From NCBI GenBank assembly GCA_963513935.1, contig OY740768.1:74996877-75060876 (forward strand): a DNA stretch of 64,000 nt, in the 5' to 3' direction. The notes under the pieces were generated by a model. It saw nothing but the letters and a program-made list of their open reading frames with translations, had not been told where the DNA came from and did no database searches. The DNA comes from Aphrophora alni (lineage: Eukaryota > Arthropoda > Insecta > Hemiptera > Aphrophoridae). Of the stretch, positions 11,889 through 24,259 are shown piece by piece. Every line of letters begins with the position of its first letter. Positions within the stretch are counted from its first letter, which is position 1. A program made the position numbers and the translations under genes.

Positions 11889-14800
11889 TGATGACTACAA
11901 GCTTTGATAAGTTGTCTATTTGATCACCCTTTCTGTAATTTGTAAAGCCGCTACTACAGCTTGACACTCTTGAGTTTATTGGTAGCTCCAACTCGCCAAT
12001 AGAACCTTCGCGCCCTTGTCTGACCGCTTCAACGGCTGATCCTCGCTCCGGCCTCGAACGTTCCCTCTGACGTGCTCGCTCCCGCAGTTGATCGATTGAT
12101 TGATCCCCCCTTCTCTTGACTCGCCACTTATATCTCTTTGACCTGCCTTGCGAAGTAGGTTGCCCATGCAAGGCAAGCATTTCATCATTTTCTTATTTCT
12201 TTCACAATACTTGTCACTATTCTGGGTTTCATGTATAGCTTCTACTTAAATATTTTCCTAATTATTATATTTTTATTCTAATATGTATCTAATCCTAACA
12301 CTCTCTCCCCCCCCCCATACATAAGCCAAGAATTAAATAATGCGATTGCAATATATAACAAAATTATGAAATAGTTATAAGAATACTAGATTGAAAGGAA
12401 TAATTCCGAAATAGGAAATTTAACGGGGGGGGGGTAATAGATAAAAGAATTTAAACAAGGAATTTGTGTGTGGTTGGCGTACCATTTCTATATTCTATGT
12501 TGAAAGCAATTTAGCGTAGGTGAGAGTGTTAGGAAGAAAGAGTGAAGGAAGTAGGAAAGGTAAGGGGTTAAGAGCAACCCTGGGTACATCCCAACAGCTA
12601 GGGGCACGATGCTGGGTGGACCAGATCTTACTTCATATTAGGTGAATGTCACACCCTAGGCTGTACCTCGATTAGCTCTTTAATTTTATATATTTATAAT
12701 TTTTTTGTATTTTTTTATTATTTTCAATTCTGGGCTGTGGTTTTTGTTAATTTGGCGTGGCAGATTAAAGGACTGTGATTAGAATAAGGATGAAAGATTA
12801 AGCCTTTTGATAATTATTTCACAAAGGCAAGGCTGCAACCCATAGCCAACCATTTCCACAAATAAACTATTACTTTTATGTATTCAATATGAAGTTAATA
12901 TGAGGTAAATAAAAATTATACATTTTTTTATATGGATTTTGTTTTTTTAGGAGGAAAACATTTATAAACATTTTATAAACAGAAAAATATAAATACAGAA
13001 ATCATCACATTTTTTATAACATCATAAAATTATAATTCATCCATATTTTATTTTTGATTAATTTTGTGGTTGCAACGTAATTCAAAATAAAAATCTTTTA
13101 TATATAAGAATACAATACACTCAAAATTTTACAATACTTTTATAATCAAATTTCTTTCATTAATTACTTAGTCTTTAAACCTCAAATCCAATAAAATCAA
13201 CTCCTGAATATTTTTTATTTAAAGTTTATAATCATTATTTTTTTAAAACATAATCTTCTCTTATTTGAAACCACGTGTTAACTCTGTTAACATCCTATCC
13301 AAATTTCTTTAGTAAACTGTAAGTTCCAGTTATTTCTATGTTTAAGTTTTTATGAAACATAACTTGAGCATGTTATACCAAGCATGCTAAACACTGAAGC
13401 TAAATTCTGTATCATACTTAGAACTTTCATTTTATTCAAACTATTTCCTTGTTCAAACCGCATATCGTCTTCTGAACTCATATCACATCTATTAAAAAGT
13501 ATCTTATTTAAAAAAACCGATCTCTCTAAAATTTAAGTTATTCAATTTTACGATTCTTTTCCGAGATAACCACTTATTGTCTGATTACTCGTTTATTCAA
13601 AAATAACTTCTCAAAATCACATGATTTTTCTTAAACACAATGTCTTGTTCCTTCTACTGTCCACCTTTGTCTAATTTAATTCAACTTTTTCCTTGTCCCA
13701 CTTTCACACACAACACACTGATGTCATATTTCTCATAGTTATATGCCCTTCTACACTGTTGTTATATTTCTCTTATATCTAATATTATATACGTTTTCTT
13801 ATTATTAACATATTTTTTACAAATCTCATGACCATTTAGTACTAATTACTTTCTTTATTTATTTGTATTCTTTATTTAACTGTATCTATTATTATTATTA
13901 TTATTATTATATTGTGTAACATAGTGAATTTCCTATCCACTGCCTTGAGTCAAACTACTTTTCTAGTCAGACCAAGTTTACATAACCGAAAATGTACCCT
14001 ATTACACCCTGCGACTTACATCAAACTAAAAAAAACCCCCAAAAAAAATGAAAAGAAAGGAAATATGGATAGGAGTAAACTATAATTATCATATTATCAA
14101 ACTAAAACACATGCAATGATTTTTAACTTATTAAACAATTTAAGTCCTTCTAATTTCCTTCGGCATTGTACGGATTGGTGTTACATCCGGAGGGTTCAAA
14201 ATAGACAGATCTAGATTTTTTATTCATAATTGTAGCTAGAACCATTAGGGGCGAATAACATTTTCATTATTTAAAAATATTGAGCATATAGGCCTAAATA
14301 AATATAATATGGGGGTAGGGGAAAATATTTAACTAGGCGAACTTAAATTTAAATAATTACCAGTAATGTTATACATAATTATTACTAATAAACTCTTGTA
14401 CAAGACTACATTAAAAAGACCAAGGTTGGTAGAAGAGAAAGAAATGGTGATATGGGTATGGTAGAAATTGCGTATGGAGGGGGAGGAAATTGAGGATTTC
14501 TATAAGAGAGGTAATAAACAAAAATTTCCGGGTCCATTATCCCGGGGGGAGGTGTATAGTATATTTTGTGTGGATGAAATGGTGGAGATGAACTGGTAAG
14601 GATATTGAGAGGAGAGGTTCTTTTTAGGTGGGCCGACTGAATGCACGCTTAATCCACAAATGCCCTAGCCATTAACCACCACTCACTAGAGGTCCAAGGC
14701 AAAAAAATAGGAGAAAAGACAAGAACAAAAAAAAAATAATAATAAATAAAATTAATTAAAAATAAACTACTACTTCTGCAAAAAAAAAATGTTCTCCAGC

Positions 14801-16694
14801 TCATGTTCAAGGACGAGCCAACGAATTATGGACAGCGCAGAACCTGTTCTCTTAGTGTAAGGTCTGTGTACAGACAAAAGTGTAATGTATGTTCAATATA
14901 TGTAAAATTAGGAGAAGAAAAACTTATAATTAGTTCTTGCCCGGTCCGATGAGACAAAATATTTGAACCCGGAACGCGGGTATGGTGAGTAAAGAATAAG
15001 CCAAGTAGTGATAAACAAAGGGTCAACTCAGTAGGAGAGATAAAAAAAAAATATTAGTTATCCTATAGAGAAATGAGAATGGCTAAAACTATCAAAATCC
15101 CTTGGGGGATGGGGGTATTTAAAAAATAAAATTTTTTTTTGGAATGAACAATGAAGAAGAGATGAACAACTTATTCTTTTGAATGTAAATTGATTTAATT
15201 ATTATTTGGGTGTTAGCTTTTAGATTATGTTGGTGGTCGTTATTTTTGCAATTAAAAAAGTTAAAGAAAATCATGAAAACGACAAGAGTTACAAAAAATG
15301 TTTTCAAAAAAATTTTCATCAAAATTGGTTGAGGGGTTTGTGAAAAAATATTGTTGGTTAAGTTCAGACAAGGGTGTTTGACAGTGCAAAGAATAAATAT
15401 GTTTAAAGTTTGGATTAGGTAAAGACGTGTGTTAGACGTAGTATATTGTATGCTTTAATAACCGTTACCATGGTTACTCAATATAATAATAAAATCGGTG
15501 GGTATTTTCACTTTTTTGTCGGCACGATCGGACCGATTAAAAATTTTACAAATGCATTTTGGTTTAGTAATGAATAATTCACACAGAATACAGTTGTAAA
15601 ATGAATATATGTATTTATAAAATAAATATTAGACAAATAAAATAGCGAGCGTTGCCAACATAAAGAAATGAAATAGCCCTTTTAGATTTTTTTTTTTTTT
15701 TACACGAAAATTACCTCGGTCCGATCGGACCTAAACGTTATACTACGATTAAAATTAAAGCCGAAAAATTGCATTTCGGTCCGATCGGTCTCGAAACTAT
15801 ATATGCATAAATGTAAATAAAATTAGTAAATACTATTGCCTTATATTATTTAACATAGGTAGATGCAAAAATAATAATGGAAAAATAATTTGGTAATCGT
15901 GGCACTCCAGGCAAGAGTATCGTATTAGGCCTCGGCAGCTAACGTGTTAAAGTAAACTTCTTATCTCCAACTAGATCTATTGTAGTTCCTACATCAGCTG
16001 TTTCAAAAAACTGGTTCCTACTAGTTATCAATTTTACTACGCTTAGCTTTGAAATATCCTACTAAATATGAAGTGACAAGAGAAAAAAAAAATTTTTCTG
16101 AAAAATAAATATTTTCTAAAAATTTCTACGAATTTGGTTATTCAATAGGAAACCATTGTTACAAAAAGACATAAAATAATTATTCAACTTTTGGCTATAT
16201 GACCAAAGGAAAACTTTCGGACTTAAAAAAAAAAAAATATGTTTTGCTAATTTTCAAAATGCTGGATTTAACTATTTTTACTTAAAGAATAGCCACAAAT
16301 GGGAAAGTTAAAGACTATTGAAAATTAGTAACTAGGCTAGTGGAAAATATTTTAACAAAAAAAGAGGAAGGAAAATTAAGTTTATTTAGAACTCGCAAGA
16401 GGAAGAAAAAATTATTTAAAAACCGGAATGTTGAAAAAAGATTGCACAAAAAAAGTTGGATTAATAATTAAGGGAACTATTAATATTTATAATAATTTAG
16501 GTAAAACGAATGAAAACGGACAAATAACTTTACATTTCCAGACGAATGTCATACATCTGGTTAGATAATTTCTATACAAGTGTCGGCTTAGCCCGATAAG
16601 ACATGTCGGTGAATGCAAAAAAACGTGTTTAACGACATGTTCCTAAATTAAAGAACAAAGAACCAGGAAAATTTGTAACCGATCTGTTACTAAC
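11422..16694. other. DNA between the two LTR-like repeats; no clear gene
   Basis: A relatively GC-rich, minus-strand open stretch of about 113 codons lies at 12180-11839. It is Arg/Ser/Glu-rich (QRERSRPERGS) and next to a TA microsatellite, but I do not recognise it; it may be a retroelement remnant. Elsewhere there are homopolymer runs, a (ATT)n tract near 13888-13910, and a TTAA-type transposon end at about 15520-15950 annotated separately. I see no reverse transcriptase, protease or integrase motifs. Confidence 0.4.
15521..15950. mobile_element. TTAA-type (piggyBac-like) transposon right end
   Basis: The sequence ends GCAGCTAACGTG followed by TTAA (15947-15950). Read inward this is TTAACACGTTAGCTGCC, which resembles piggyBac-family ends. 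Palindromic copies of CGGTCCGATCGG lie at 15717 and 15777, with a related inverted copy (GATCGGACCGAT) at 15525. A matching left end was not found, so only this end is annotated. Confidence 0.45.
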
Positions 16695-17489
16695 TGTAAC
16701 GCGTAGATCACCCTTGGGTGAAAACTGTATCATTTAGCCACTTATAAGTGGTTATATCAACACTGCCCCAATATTAAGAAGAATGCGCGAGAAGGCTTGC
16801 CCAGAGAACCGTGAATCATCGATTTAATTTCCCAACTCTTTTCGATTTGTCTCACCAGACTAAGCCTTAATCATTATTTAATCTAATTCTACACTACTAA
16901 ACTTATTATACGTTAATGCTAATAATTGTAACTTACGTAAACAATTATATTAACTCTACACTTATATTAACATTGCACCAAACCAACCAAATGTACTTTC
17001 GGCCAAATCAATTTAATTTTGGAAGCAGATGTTAATTAATATATCACATAATTAATAGGCAATGTACGCCAACTCAAGCTCCTTTGGGCTTAAGACCCAT
17101 TATTCGGACTTAAGTGTCCATATTTAGTTTCAGAGCCTACAGTTAAATAAAAGATATCAAACGGCTAAAACACAACCGTGCTCATTGCAAGTCACACACA
17201 TCCTGAACCTCGTTCGAGGAACAGGGTTCTAACCTTCCAGGAACGGCACACAGGGGGTACAATAAGCCAATGGTTGACGTGCAGGGAATCCTTCTTAAAT
17301 TAGGATTCCACCCCATTCCAAATCATAATCATAATCAAATCATAAGTCACACACATTCTGTTCTGGAGGTATGTTCCTTCCTTTCAAGTAGAGGGGATGT
17401 TTTCTTTCCACTGTTTGTTATCTCCAAACACCTTGCGCCTTAGGACCCCGCGGTAGGCAACTTAGTGTACCCACATGTGGTACGTCACA
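16695..17489. repeat. LTR-like direct repeat, copy 2
   Basis: This is the second copy of the 10813-11421 repeat. It begins TGTAAC, ends CGTCACA, and differs by scattered substitutions and small indels. It is longer because a 142-bp insertion at 17202-17343 interrupts it. Confidence 0.6.
17202..17343 (+). mobile_element. 5'-truncated LINE-like 3' end with 13-bp target duplication
   Basis: A 142-bp segment interrupts LTR-like copy 2 and is flanked by exact 13-bp duplications AAGTCACACACAT at 17189-17201 and 17344-17356. The uninterrupted site is visible in copy 1 near 11270. The insert ends in an AATCATAATCATAATC microsatellite tail, as in target-primed LINE or SINE insertions. It contains GGTTCTAACCTTCC and GGATTCCACCCC and has no coding sequence. 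The clade is not identified. Confidence 0.8.
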
Positions 17490-17884
17490 TTATATATTTG
17501 TATTTATTATTTTTAATTGGGTTAAATTTTTATTTTTATTCTATTTATTTTATTGAAATTCTTCTAAATGTTCTTTTTTTTACACAGTACATTCATGACA
17601 AAAAAAAATATATATATATACACAATATTGTATTTCTTTTCAATTTATAAAATGAAAAAGAAAAAATAATAAGATGTAATAGATAATACAATAATATCCA
17701 AAAAATATATACTAGGAAGAAAAATGAACACGACATGTAAGTAATGAGGATAATACATTTATTGTATGTATAAAATATAATCATTTGAAAATCTAAGAAG
17801 TATACAAGTTTGTACTAGAAGGAAATTTCTAACTAATTGGCTTTTAAAACTTACCATAATTTTCTGGCAATAAACTAAGGTTTA

Positions 17885-18077
17885 TTTTTATAAGAAAAAA
17901 GCTTTATTAAACAACAGATGTTAACAAATATTTAACAATTGATTTAAGTCTGTATTGATATAATAACAATGCTACAAGTAATAAAAAGTGAACTTAATAT
18001 TGACAAAAAACTAAGTTAAGAACAACAAATATTACAACATAATTATTAAAGTATAAAAATTATATGTGGTTTAATAT
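17885..18077 (-). terminator. VPS25: VPS25 3' UTR with AATAAA polyadenylation signal
   Basis: Downstream of the VPS25 stop on the minus strand, the sequence is AT-rich and non-coding. The first well-placed canonical AATAAA is at 17908-17903, about 170 bases after the stop, with a second AATAAA at about 17885. The cleavage site is inferred, not seen. Confidence 0.55.
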
Positions 18078-18190
18078 TTAAAAGAACTTAACTCCCTCAT
18101 TATCATCAAATAATATAATTTCTGCTTTCTTTCTTGACTCAAGTACCTTCAACACTTTCAGCAAAACTTCTTGGTTTAAACCACTAAATT
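18078..18190 (-). CDS. VPS25: VPS25 terminal coding exon 5
   Basis: This exon encodes FSGLNQEVLLKVLKVLESRK and ends KAEIILFDDNEGVKFF followed by TAA at 18080-18078. The acidic stretch and the GVKFF terminus are typical of VPS25. The acceptor reads TTTTGTTACAG. The exon is 113 bases: two bases complete a Glu codon, then 36 codons and the stop. It lies 19.4 kb downstream of exon 4. Confidence 0.94.
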
Positions 18191-18359
18191 CTGTAACAAA
18201 AAATTAATTAATTAAATATTTTAGAAACCATTTCAATAAAATTTTTGTTCTATTTTCAAAACACCAAAATGTAAATTGTGACAATTCTTGAAACAGCTTT
18301 TTAAAACTGAAAACATTTGTTCTCAATGAATGTTAAATAAATTACTATATTGATAGTTG

Positions 18360-18590
18360 CTAATGTCTTCCTTTGGGTAATGAACTTCCTAACACAGATT
18401 GATGTATTTTTGTTTCCTGTAATTCACCATTTAATATCCTACACTTCAATAAATGAAGCATGTCCATTATTGATTGTGGTTCTCCGCACAATATGAATTC
18501 GTCTGACGGAAAAAGTCTCAGTTTGTGCAAATGGGCTGCGAGACTCATGTCCAGTATCCAGTCTAAGTGTAGCAACTACCCTTTTCCTCC
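18360..18590 (-). pseudogene. Possible LINE ORF2 C-terminal fragment
   Basis: The minus strand encodes HLHKLRLFPSDEFILCGEP followed by QSIMDMLHLLKC. This resembles the region after the reverse transcriptase or RNase H domain of jockey/R1-type LINEs, where RLNHHLxRxxL..CxxCGxxE..xHLLxxC is common. The segment is short, one cysteine is missing and no other domain is present, so the call is tentative. Confidence 0.4.
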
Positions 18591-18782
18591 CACAACTGTC
18601 TAATGCCAGACCAGATCTTTCCTTTAGAACATCTTTTTTGCTCTCTCTAAAAAGTTTAATTTTGATTTCTTCATAATCAGTCTCTTCAATGTGTCAACGC
18701 TTGTTTTTGCTCAGGTGATTTACTGTGGTCTATTGCTTTACTAATATAAGATGACCCAAAAAGAGTGGTCACTTTTGAAATA

Positions 18783-19537
18783 CAGTAGAATCCCTCTTAA
18801 CCGGTCTAGTCGGGACTGACACCCGGGCCGGTTGCCCGTTTGGCCGGTTATCCGAGGTTCCCGTGAAAAATCGGTTTTCGTTCAAAGAAAGCTTATTTAA
18901 TCAGGTAGCACTAAGAATTATGCAATTAAGATGTTATTGCAACTCATTTTATTGTACATAAATGTATCGTATATATTATGTTATGTATATTATACATCAA
19001 ACATGAAAAAATTAAACACTACAAGCTTTTTTACAGATTCCCCTCTGTCAAGTCTTTTGACACATTTAACCGCGTCTCAAACGAAACCAACACACGCTTC
19101 CGAAAACTGAAAAGAAATGTTATATTTTCCATAGTGTATACTAAAATGATTCGTGGAAAAAAAGCGGCCCATCAAACGTTTTTGTGGGTGTATGTCTGCT
19201 ATACCGACGGGTGCCAATGCCGTGGTGTTTTTATGCCGCCGACAATAGGATACCGCTATCGACAAAATAGTTTGACTCGCCGCTGCTTTGGTGCCGCGGT
19301 GTTTTTATGCCGCCGACAATGGGATACCGCTAGCGACAAAGTCGTTTGATATTGCCGCCGCTTTGGTGCCGCGGTGTTTTTACGCCGCCGACAATGGGAT
19401 ACCGCTATCGATAAAGTCGTTTGATATCGCCGCCGCTTTGGTGTTTCAATTACAATTTATTTTCGGAAACTCTCATCCAACCAGTACACTACGATATAGG
19501 CCGGTTAATCCGAGGCCGGTTAACAGAGATTCTACTG
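18783..19537. mobile_element. Tigger/pogo-type non-autonomous element A
   Basis: TA lies on both sides (18781-18782 and 19538-19539). The left end is CAGTAGAATCCCTCTTAACC and the right end is the complement of CAGTAGAATCTCTGTTAACC. The element is 755 bp. It is unusually GC-rich inside because of a three-unit tandem repeat at 19211-19443. No transposase domain was recognised. Confidence 0.8.
19211..19443 (+). repeat. Three ~75-80-bp GC-rich tandem units
   Basis: Units begin at 19211, 19291 and 19366 with GTGCCxxxxGGTGTTTTT and continue CGCCGACAATxGGATACCGC. Units 2 and 3 are almost identical; unit 1 is longer by five bases and more diverged. A partial fourth start occurs at about 19437. Confidence 0.85.
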
Positions 19538-19539
19538 TA

Positions 19540-21809
19540 AATAACACTTCTAAGATTGTTAACATTTTTTTTTAAATATTACATATATCAATTCTGTAGT
19601 TAAATATATACGAGATATACCCAATCTCGAACATGTTGTTACATTTTTTTTTTTTAAATAATACATTTCACATACAGAAAATCACTTCTAAAACATTGTG
19701 TCCTTCTTTCATGTAAACACTGTAACAATTGAAAATAAATGACCTTGAAGAGTTCATATATTATTGTTACTTAACAAGAAAATATAAATGAGTTTACAAG
19801 TATTATTAGATCTAAAAGTTTGCTCAGCATTTACGGGCGCCAGGAAGCTTTCGCTTACCAATTTTGAAAATGAATTTAAATTAAAATCTTATCTCGGGAG
19901 TGAGCTCTTTCAAAAGTGTACTTTCAGTGACCTGGTTGAATGAAAAACACTGAAACTGAAATTTTAACATAGACATTTATTAGACAAACCAAATATTATA
20001 CATGAACATTTATCATAAGAAACATATCATGAACATCAATTATAACTAACATCCTACTAGAATTTAAGTTTTAATGCCTTTGAAAAAAGGTCTATTTTCA
20101 TTGTCAAGAATTGACTTTAATTAAAAACTGAATTTATTTAAAAAGAAACTTGCAAGTATTGAATTACTCTCATGAAGTTAAAATATTGAAATGATTATTT
20201 ACTCATTTGTCTGAGTACAAAAATATATAAAAAGAAAATTAATTATGTCCATTACCTGACTGGTATTTGGACTAGTAAACTTATTTAAGTAAAATTGATT
20301 GAATTTACATCTATAAAATGCAAAAAGAAACATAGAACATATTATATAAAAATTACAGATTTGAATTATAACGTGGTGTTACCAGTTGAAGAAATGTATT
20401 GTTCATTGTTCCTAATACTGCAATTTGAGTGTTGAATTTATGATGACTACACTTATGACTCAAATAATGTTCGTAATGCGATGCTTGAAAACATGGTTCA
20501 TATAACATGTAAAACACAATAGTCTACTATCCGTCTTCACAAAGCACGTGTTCAAAGTTGCACAATCTAGTTTTTTTTCTTATTTTTAAGCACATACGAT
20601 CATAAAAACATGAAACATTGTCATTAGTACTTTTAAGAATGTTCGTACACCATGAATTTAACAAAAATAATACTTCTGAACACGTTTTTTATCTTTGAAT
20701 AGAAAACTCAGAGAACTGACTCCCGTAGGTCTTTCAGCATCAAGCCCTATTTCTAGACTGCCTGCCACATCGTGCAATCCCAAACCTGTTCATACCGGTT
20801 AAAGTGTGTATGTAGCTATCTTAACCACTGTTAGATTCAAATGTCTATCTCACCCCCCAAAGAGTGTTCGATCATCATTTCACATAACACACTATTAATA
20901 AACATTTTATTTTTAAAATTTATCTTAAATTTATATATTATTATTTATTTTTATTTGGAAATCTATGTTATCTATAAATTTATTTTGTTTGGTATTGAAT
21001 ATCATCCAATACACATTTGACTCAGAGTTATCCCCACTACTTTACCCGCTATTTTAAATATTTAATCAAACCAACATTTTCTAAGTATTACAACACATTG
21101 TTAGGATTTAGTTTTCTCTTTGATCTAATTTTGGTTTCAAAAAAATTTGTTCCATTTATTATAAAAAAGAGATATATATTTAAGATAAAGTGATTAATGG
21201 TTGAATAAAATACATATAGCAGTCAGTAGTTCAGTTTCTTTATAATTCTCAAAAATACATTATGGTTAATTAATCCCTTTATTGTAAACTATATCAATTA
21301 GTCCCAAGATAGAGCAAACTGAATATTATTGTGAAATATACATAAATATAAATGAGACTTTCTACTAAATTCATTTAAGAATACACTGTCGGTTTACTTA
21401 CCTATATTGCTGTATTGCTGCAAGTAGCAGCTACCATGGTTTTGACCGTAATGTTCCCAAAGCTGATTCTAATGAATTCCATTGATAGTTCCGACCAATG
21501 CTCTTGGTCAATTGACGAGCAATGTTCACTTGCTCAGTGACCTCCGGCTATCACTGTTCAATTATGACTCACCTCCATTTTAGGTCATGGTGGGTTTATA
21601 TACCTTACCAGGTTATGAACTACGTATTTTGTCTAGAGTCAGCTACTGCGATATTTTTTGATATATTTCACAACAATAGGTTCCTTTTTGTGTATTGTCT
21701 TGGGACTTAGAATAAAAATTACATTTGATAGTTTTCTATTCTTAACAACTACTCTTAACAATTATTCCTAACAACAACAAAATTCTTTCTTCAAAGTTCT
21801 CCATCCCTT
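19540..21809. other. AT-rich intronic DNA, nothing recognised
   Basis: Within VPS25 intron 4. I see no coding domains, terminal repeats or tandem arrays. Confidence 0.55.
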
Positions 21810-22805
21810 TGACTAGATTTTCTCTCCCTATAGATGCTGTTTCTGTACGAATGGCTTCTTTTAGATCATTTAGTGATCAAGGTTTGTGAACATTTACTTT
21901 TGACTTTAGGTACCCACAAAAATCACACGCTGACAGATAAGGTGATCAAACCCATGCAGATAAGGTGATAGTCATCAAAGCATGAGATGACATGATGGAG
22001 AGCCATAGGTTTCACAACCAGCATAGAATGAATCTTTCGCTGTGTGGGATGTGGCACCTTCTTGGTGAAACCACATTTGTTCCATGTCAATGTTTAAACC
22101 TTGAAGTTGTGGTATCAAAATTTGCGGAGCATCTTAACATAGCGCTCTGAGGTAACGATAACTGTAGTGTCATTCTCTTTAAAAATATACGGACCAACTA
22201 ATCTTCATTTTGTATAGTCCATACCAAACAGATACTTTAGCATTGTGAAAAGGCCTCTGGTATAACTGTCTACGGTTTGCACTGTCCAATACCTGCAGTT
22301 TCGCTTGTTTACATATCCGTCCAATGACAATGAGCCTGATCTGACATCATAAACACAACATCATCAGAGTACAACACGTCCAGCATTTTTTAACAAAACA
22401 GTTTGAGCTCTTCAAAATCAGGTTCATGAAGCTTTTGTGTAATCATTATTTTGTATGGATGAAACTAACACATAGTGTAAAATATGCTGTAACAAGCGAT
22501 TGCTAAGACCCAAAGTGGAGTGCACCACCTAGTGGAGGGACAAGGACTCTGAATAACTGATACTCTCACATTCTCAATGATTTCTGGAGTCCGTGCCATA
22601 CAGGAAAGCCCAGGAGACTTATTAATCATAAATGATTCCGTTGTTTGGAATGTAATCACCCAACGAAGTATTGATCTGCGATCAGGGATTGGTCCATCAT
22701 GCGCCAGATTGAAATGTCAGCGTAGTAGTGTTGCACAGTAACAAACGATTCGTTGTTTCTAAAGAACTGCTCCACAGTGTAAATACAGTGTTCAACATTC
22801 ACACT
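21810..22805 (-). pseudogene. Tc1/mariner-superfamily transposase pseudogene
   Basis: Read on the minus strand in shifting frames, the order is typical of insect Tc1/mariner relatives: an N-terminal VEQFFRNNESFVTVQ helix-turn-helix start, ITQKLHEPDFEELKLFC, LYSDDVVFMMSDQAHCHW around the first catalytic Asp, then MEQMWFHQEGATSHTA around the second, and a C-terminal CGYLKSKVNVHKP followed by NDLKEAIRTE. Multiple frameshifts and stops disable it. The terminal repeats were not located. Confidence 0.72.
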
Positions 22806-23057
22806 GCGCCATTACTAGGCAGACTGAGTACTGTCATTGACTCCGGCGACGGTTACTAACCTTCCCATTCCCCACCTCTTTATCCCTCCACTACTATGCA
22901 CTATAAATCCAACCTTCTATTTTGCGCTTGATTTTACACACATGAATGGTATTATTTGGATAATTGTTTGAGATTGGGTAAAATACAGAATCCATATATG
23001 TAAATTTAAAAAATTTATCTTGTTATTTGAGATTAGCTAAACTACAGAATTCATATA

Positions 23058-24252
23058 CAGTAAACTTCCTCTAGTCCGGCATCCTACGGTCCGGCACGCT
23101 TGATAATCCGGCACGACTTAAAAAAAAAAAAAAAAAAAAAAAATTGGTTGAAAAATCTTTCGTTTCTGCCGTCGTCGGGCGATATCGTGTAGGCTCGGGC
23201 GACATCCTGTACGCTCGGAAGTCACGTGCTCACTGGCCACGCCAGTGTAACTGTAAGGCTCATCCAAACAAAGAAGAATTAGTCTCTGGTAACATTTCTG
23301 TTGACTACTTGCCTCCCAATGTCACGTCGATACTCCAACCCATGGATCAAGGGGTGATTCAGAACTTTAAATCACACTACAGGCGCTACTTTGTACAGAA
23401 TCTATTGGCATTTGATATGAACGTAAAAGATTTCCAAGGACAATTTTCTATAAAAGATGCTCTTTTTGCTACCGCTTTGGCCTGGGAGGAAGTAAAAGAT
23501 CTAACTTTAAAGAAGTCATGGCGTAAACTTTGACCTGAAGTAATGGTTGAAAGCGTAGAAAGTGAGAGTGAATTAGCTGACGATGAACTAGAAAATGTGT
23601 TAAGTGATTTGCCTGTGGATAATCCCATGTCACATATGAATAGAGAAGAAATAATAGACTGGGTTGAGGTAGACTTCCACGAGCCAACGGAAGAAACGAT
23701 GACGGATGAGGCTATAATTCAGAGTGTCATCAACCCGACAGCCCCCAAAGAAGTTGATTCGGAAGAAGATGATGTGGACGAATCGAACAAAATTACATGG
23801 AATGAAGCAGCAGATGCATTAAACACTTTTATCAAGTTTTCTGAACGCAGCAGTTCATTCAATGATGCAGAGATTATGAAACTTCATGTCATAAGAAATG
23901 ATTTCATAAAAAAACGGAGAGAAAAAACTAAAAAGCAAGTTGACATTCGAGAGTGGTTTAAGATAGTACCTCCTTCCAACCAGAACAACCCAAAGGACTT
24001 AAACCAACCGTCTTGCTCCTATTCAAATTGAAAAGACAGCCACATTTTTATTTTTAATGTTTGTAGTGTGTTTTACTGTACTGTACATATTATTTTGTAA
24101 TCCTTTAACCAATAAAAAACATACGGTACTGTTATTTTTATTCCATTACATCTTTTTTTACCGTTTTTCCGATATACTTCCTGTAATCCGGCATATTTTA
24201 TAATCCGGCATGCTTCAAGTCCCGAACGTGCCGGATTACAGGAAGTTTACTG
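23058..24252 (+). mobile_element. Tigger-type element B with internal deletion
   Basis: TA flanks lie at 23056-23057 and 24253-24254. The ends are CAGTAAACTTCCTCTAGTCC on the left and the complement of CAGTAAACTTCCTGTAATCC on the right, each followed by repeated TCCGGCA words. The element is 1195 bp, against about 2.5 kb for complete Tigger elements. The deleted part is the DNA-binding and first catalytic region; a poly-A run sits at about 23119-23142. Confidence 0.9.
23245..24031 (+). pseudogene. Tigger transposase C-terminal half
   Basis: The reading frame holds LPPNVTSILQPMDQGVIQ followed by FKSHYRRYF, the hallmark of the third catalytic Asp region of Tigger/jerky-type DDE transposases, then an acidic tail that ends SCSYSN. 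One in-frame TGA at 23531-23533 interrupts KSWRKL, where the family normally has Trp, so a single base change explains it. Sequence upstream of about 23245 joins 5' non-coding DNA straight to the catalytic domain, which marks the internal deletion. Non-functional as it stands. Confidence 0.88.
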
Positions 24253-24259
24253 TATGTAT

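Noticed and set aside
11839..12188. Two overlapping minus-strand open frames (113 and 70 codons)
   Set aside because: The stretch is GC-rich and open in two frames, but neither translation matches a family I know; the longer one ends in translated microsatellite. Kept only as a remark.
13270..13285. CACGTGTTAA as the left end of the TTAA element ending at 15950
   Set aside because: The orientation is wrong: a left end should read TTAACACGTTAG inward, and the sequence beyond does not match.
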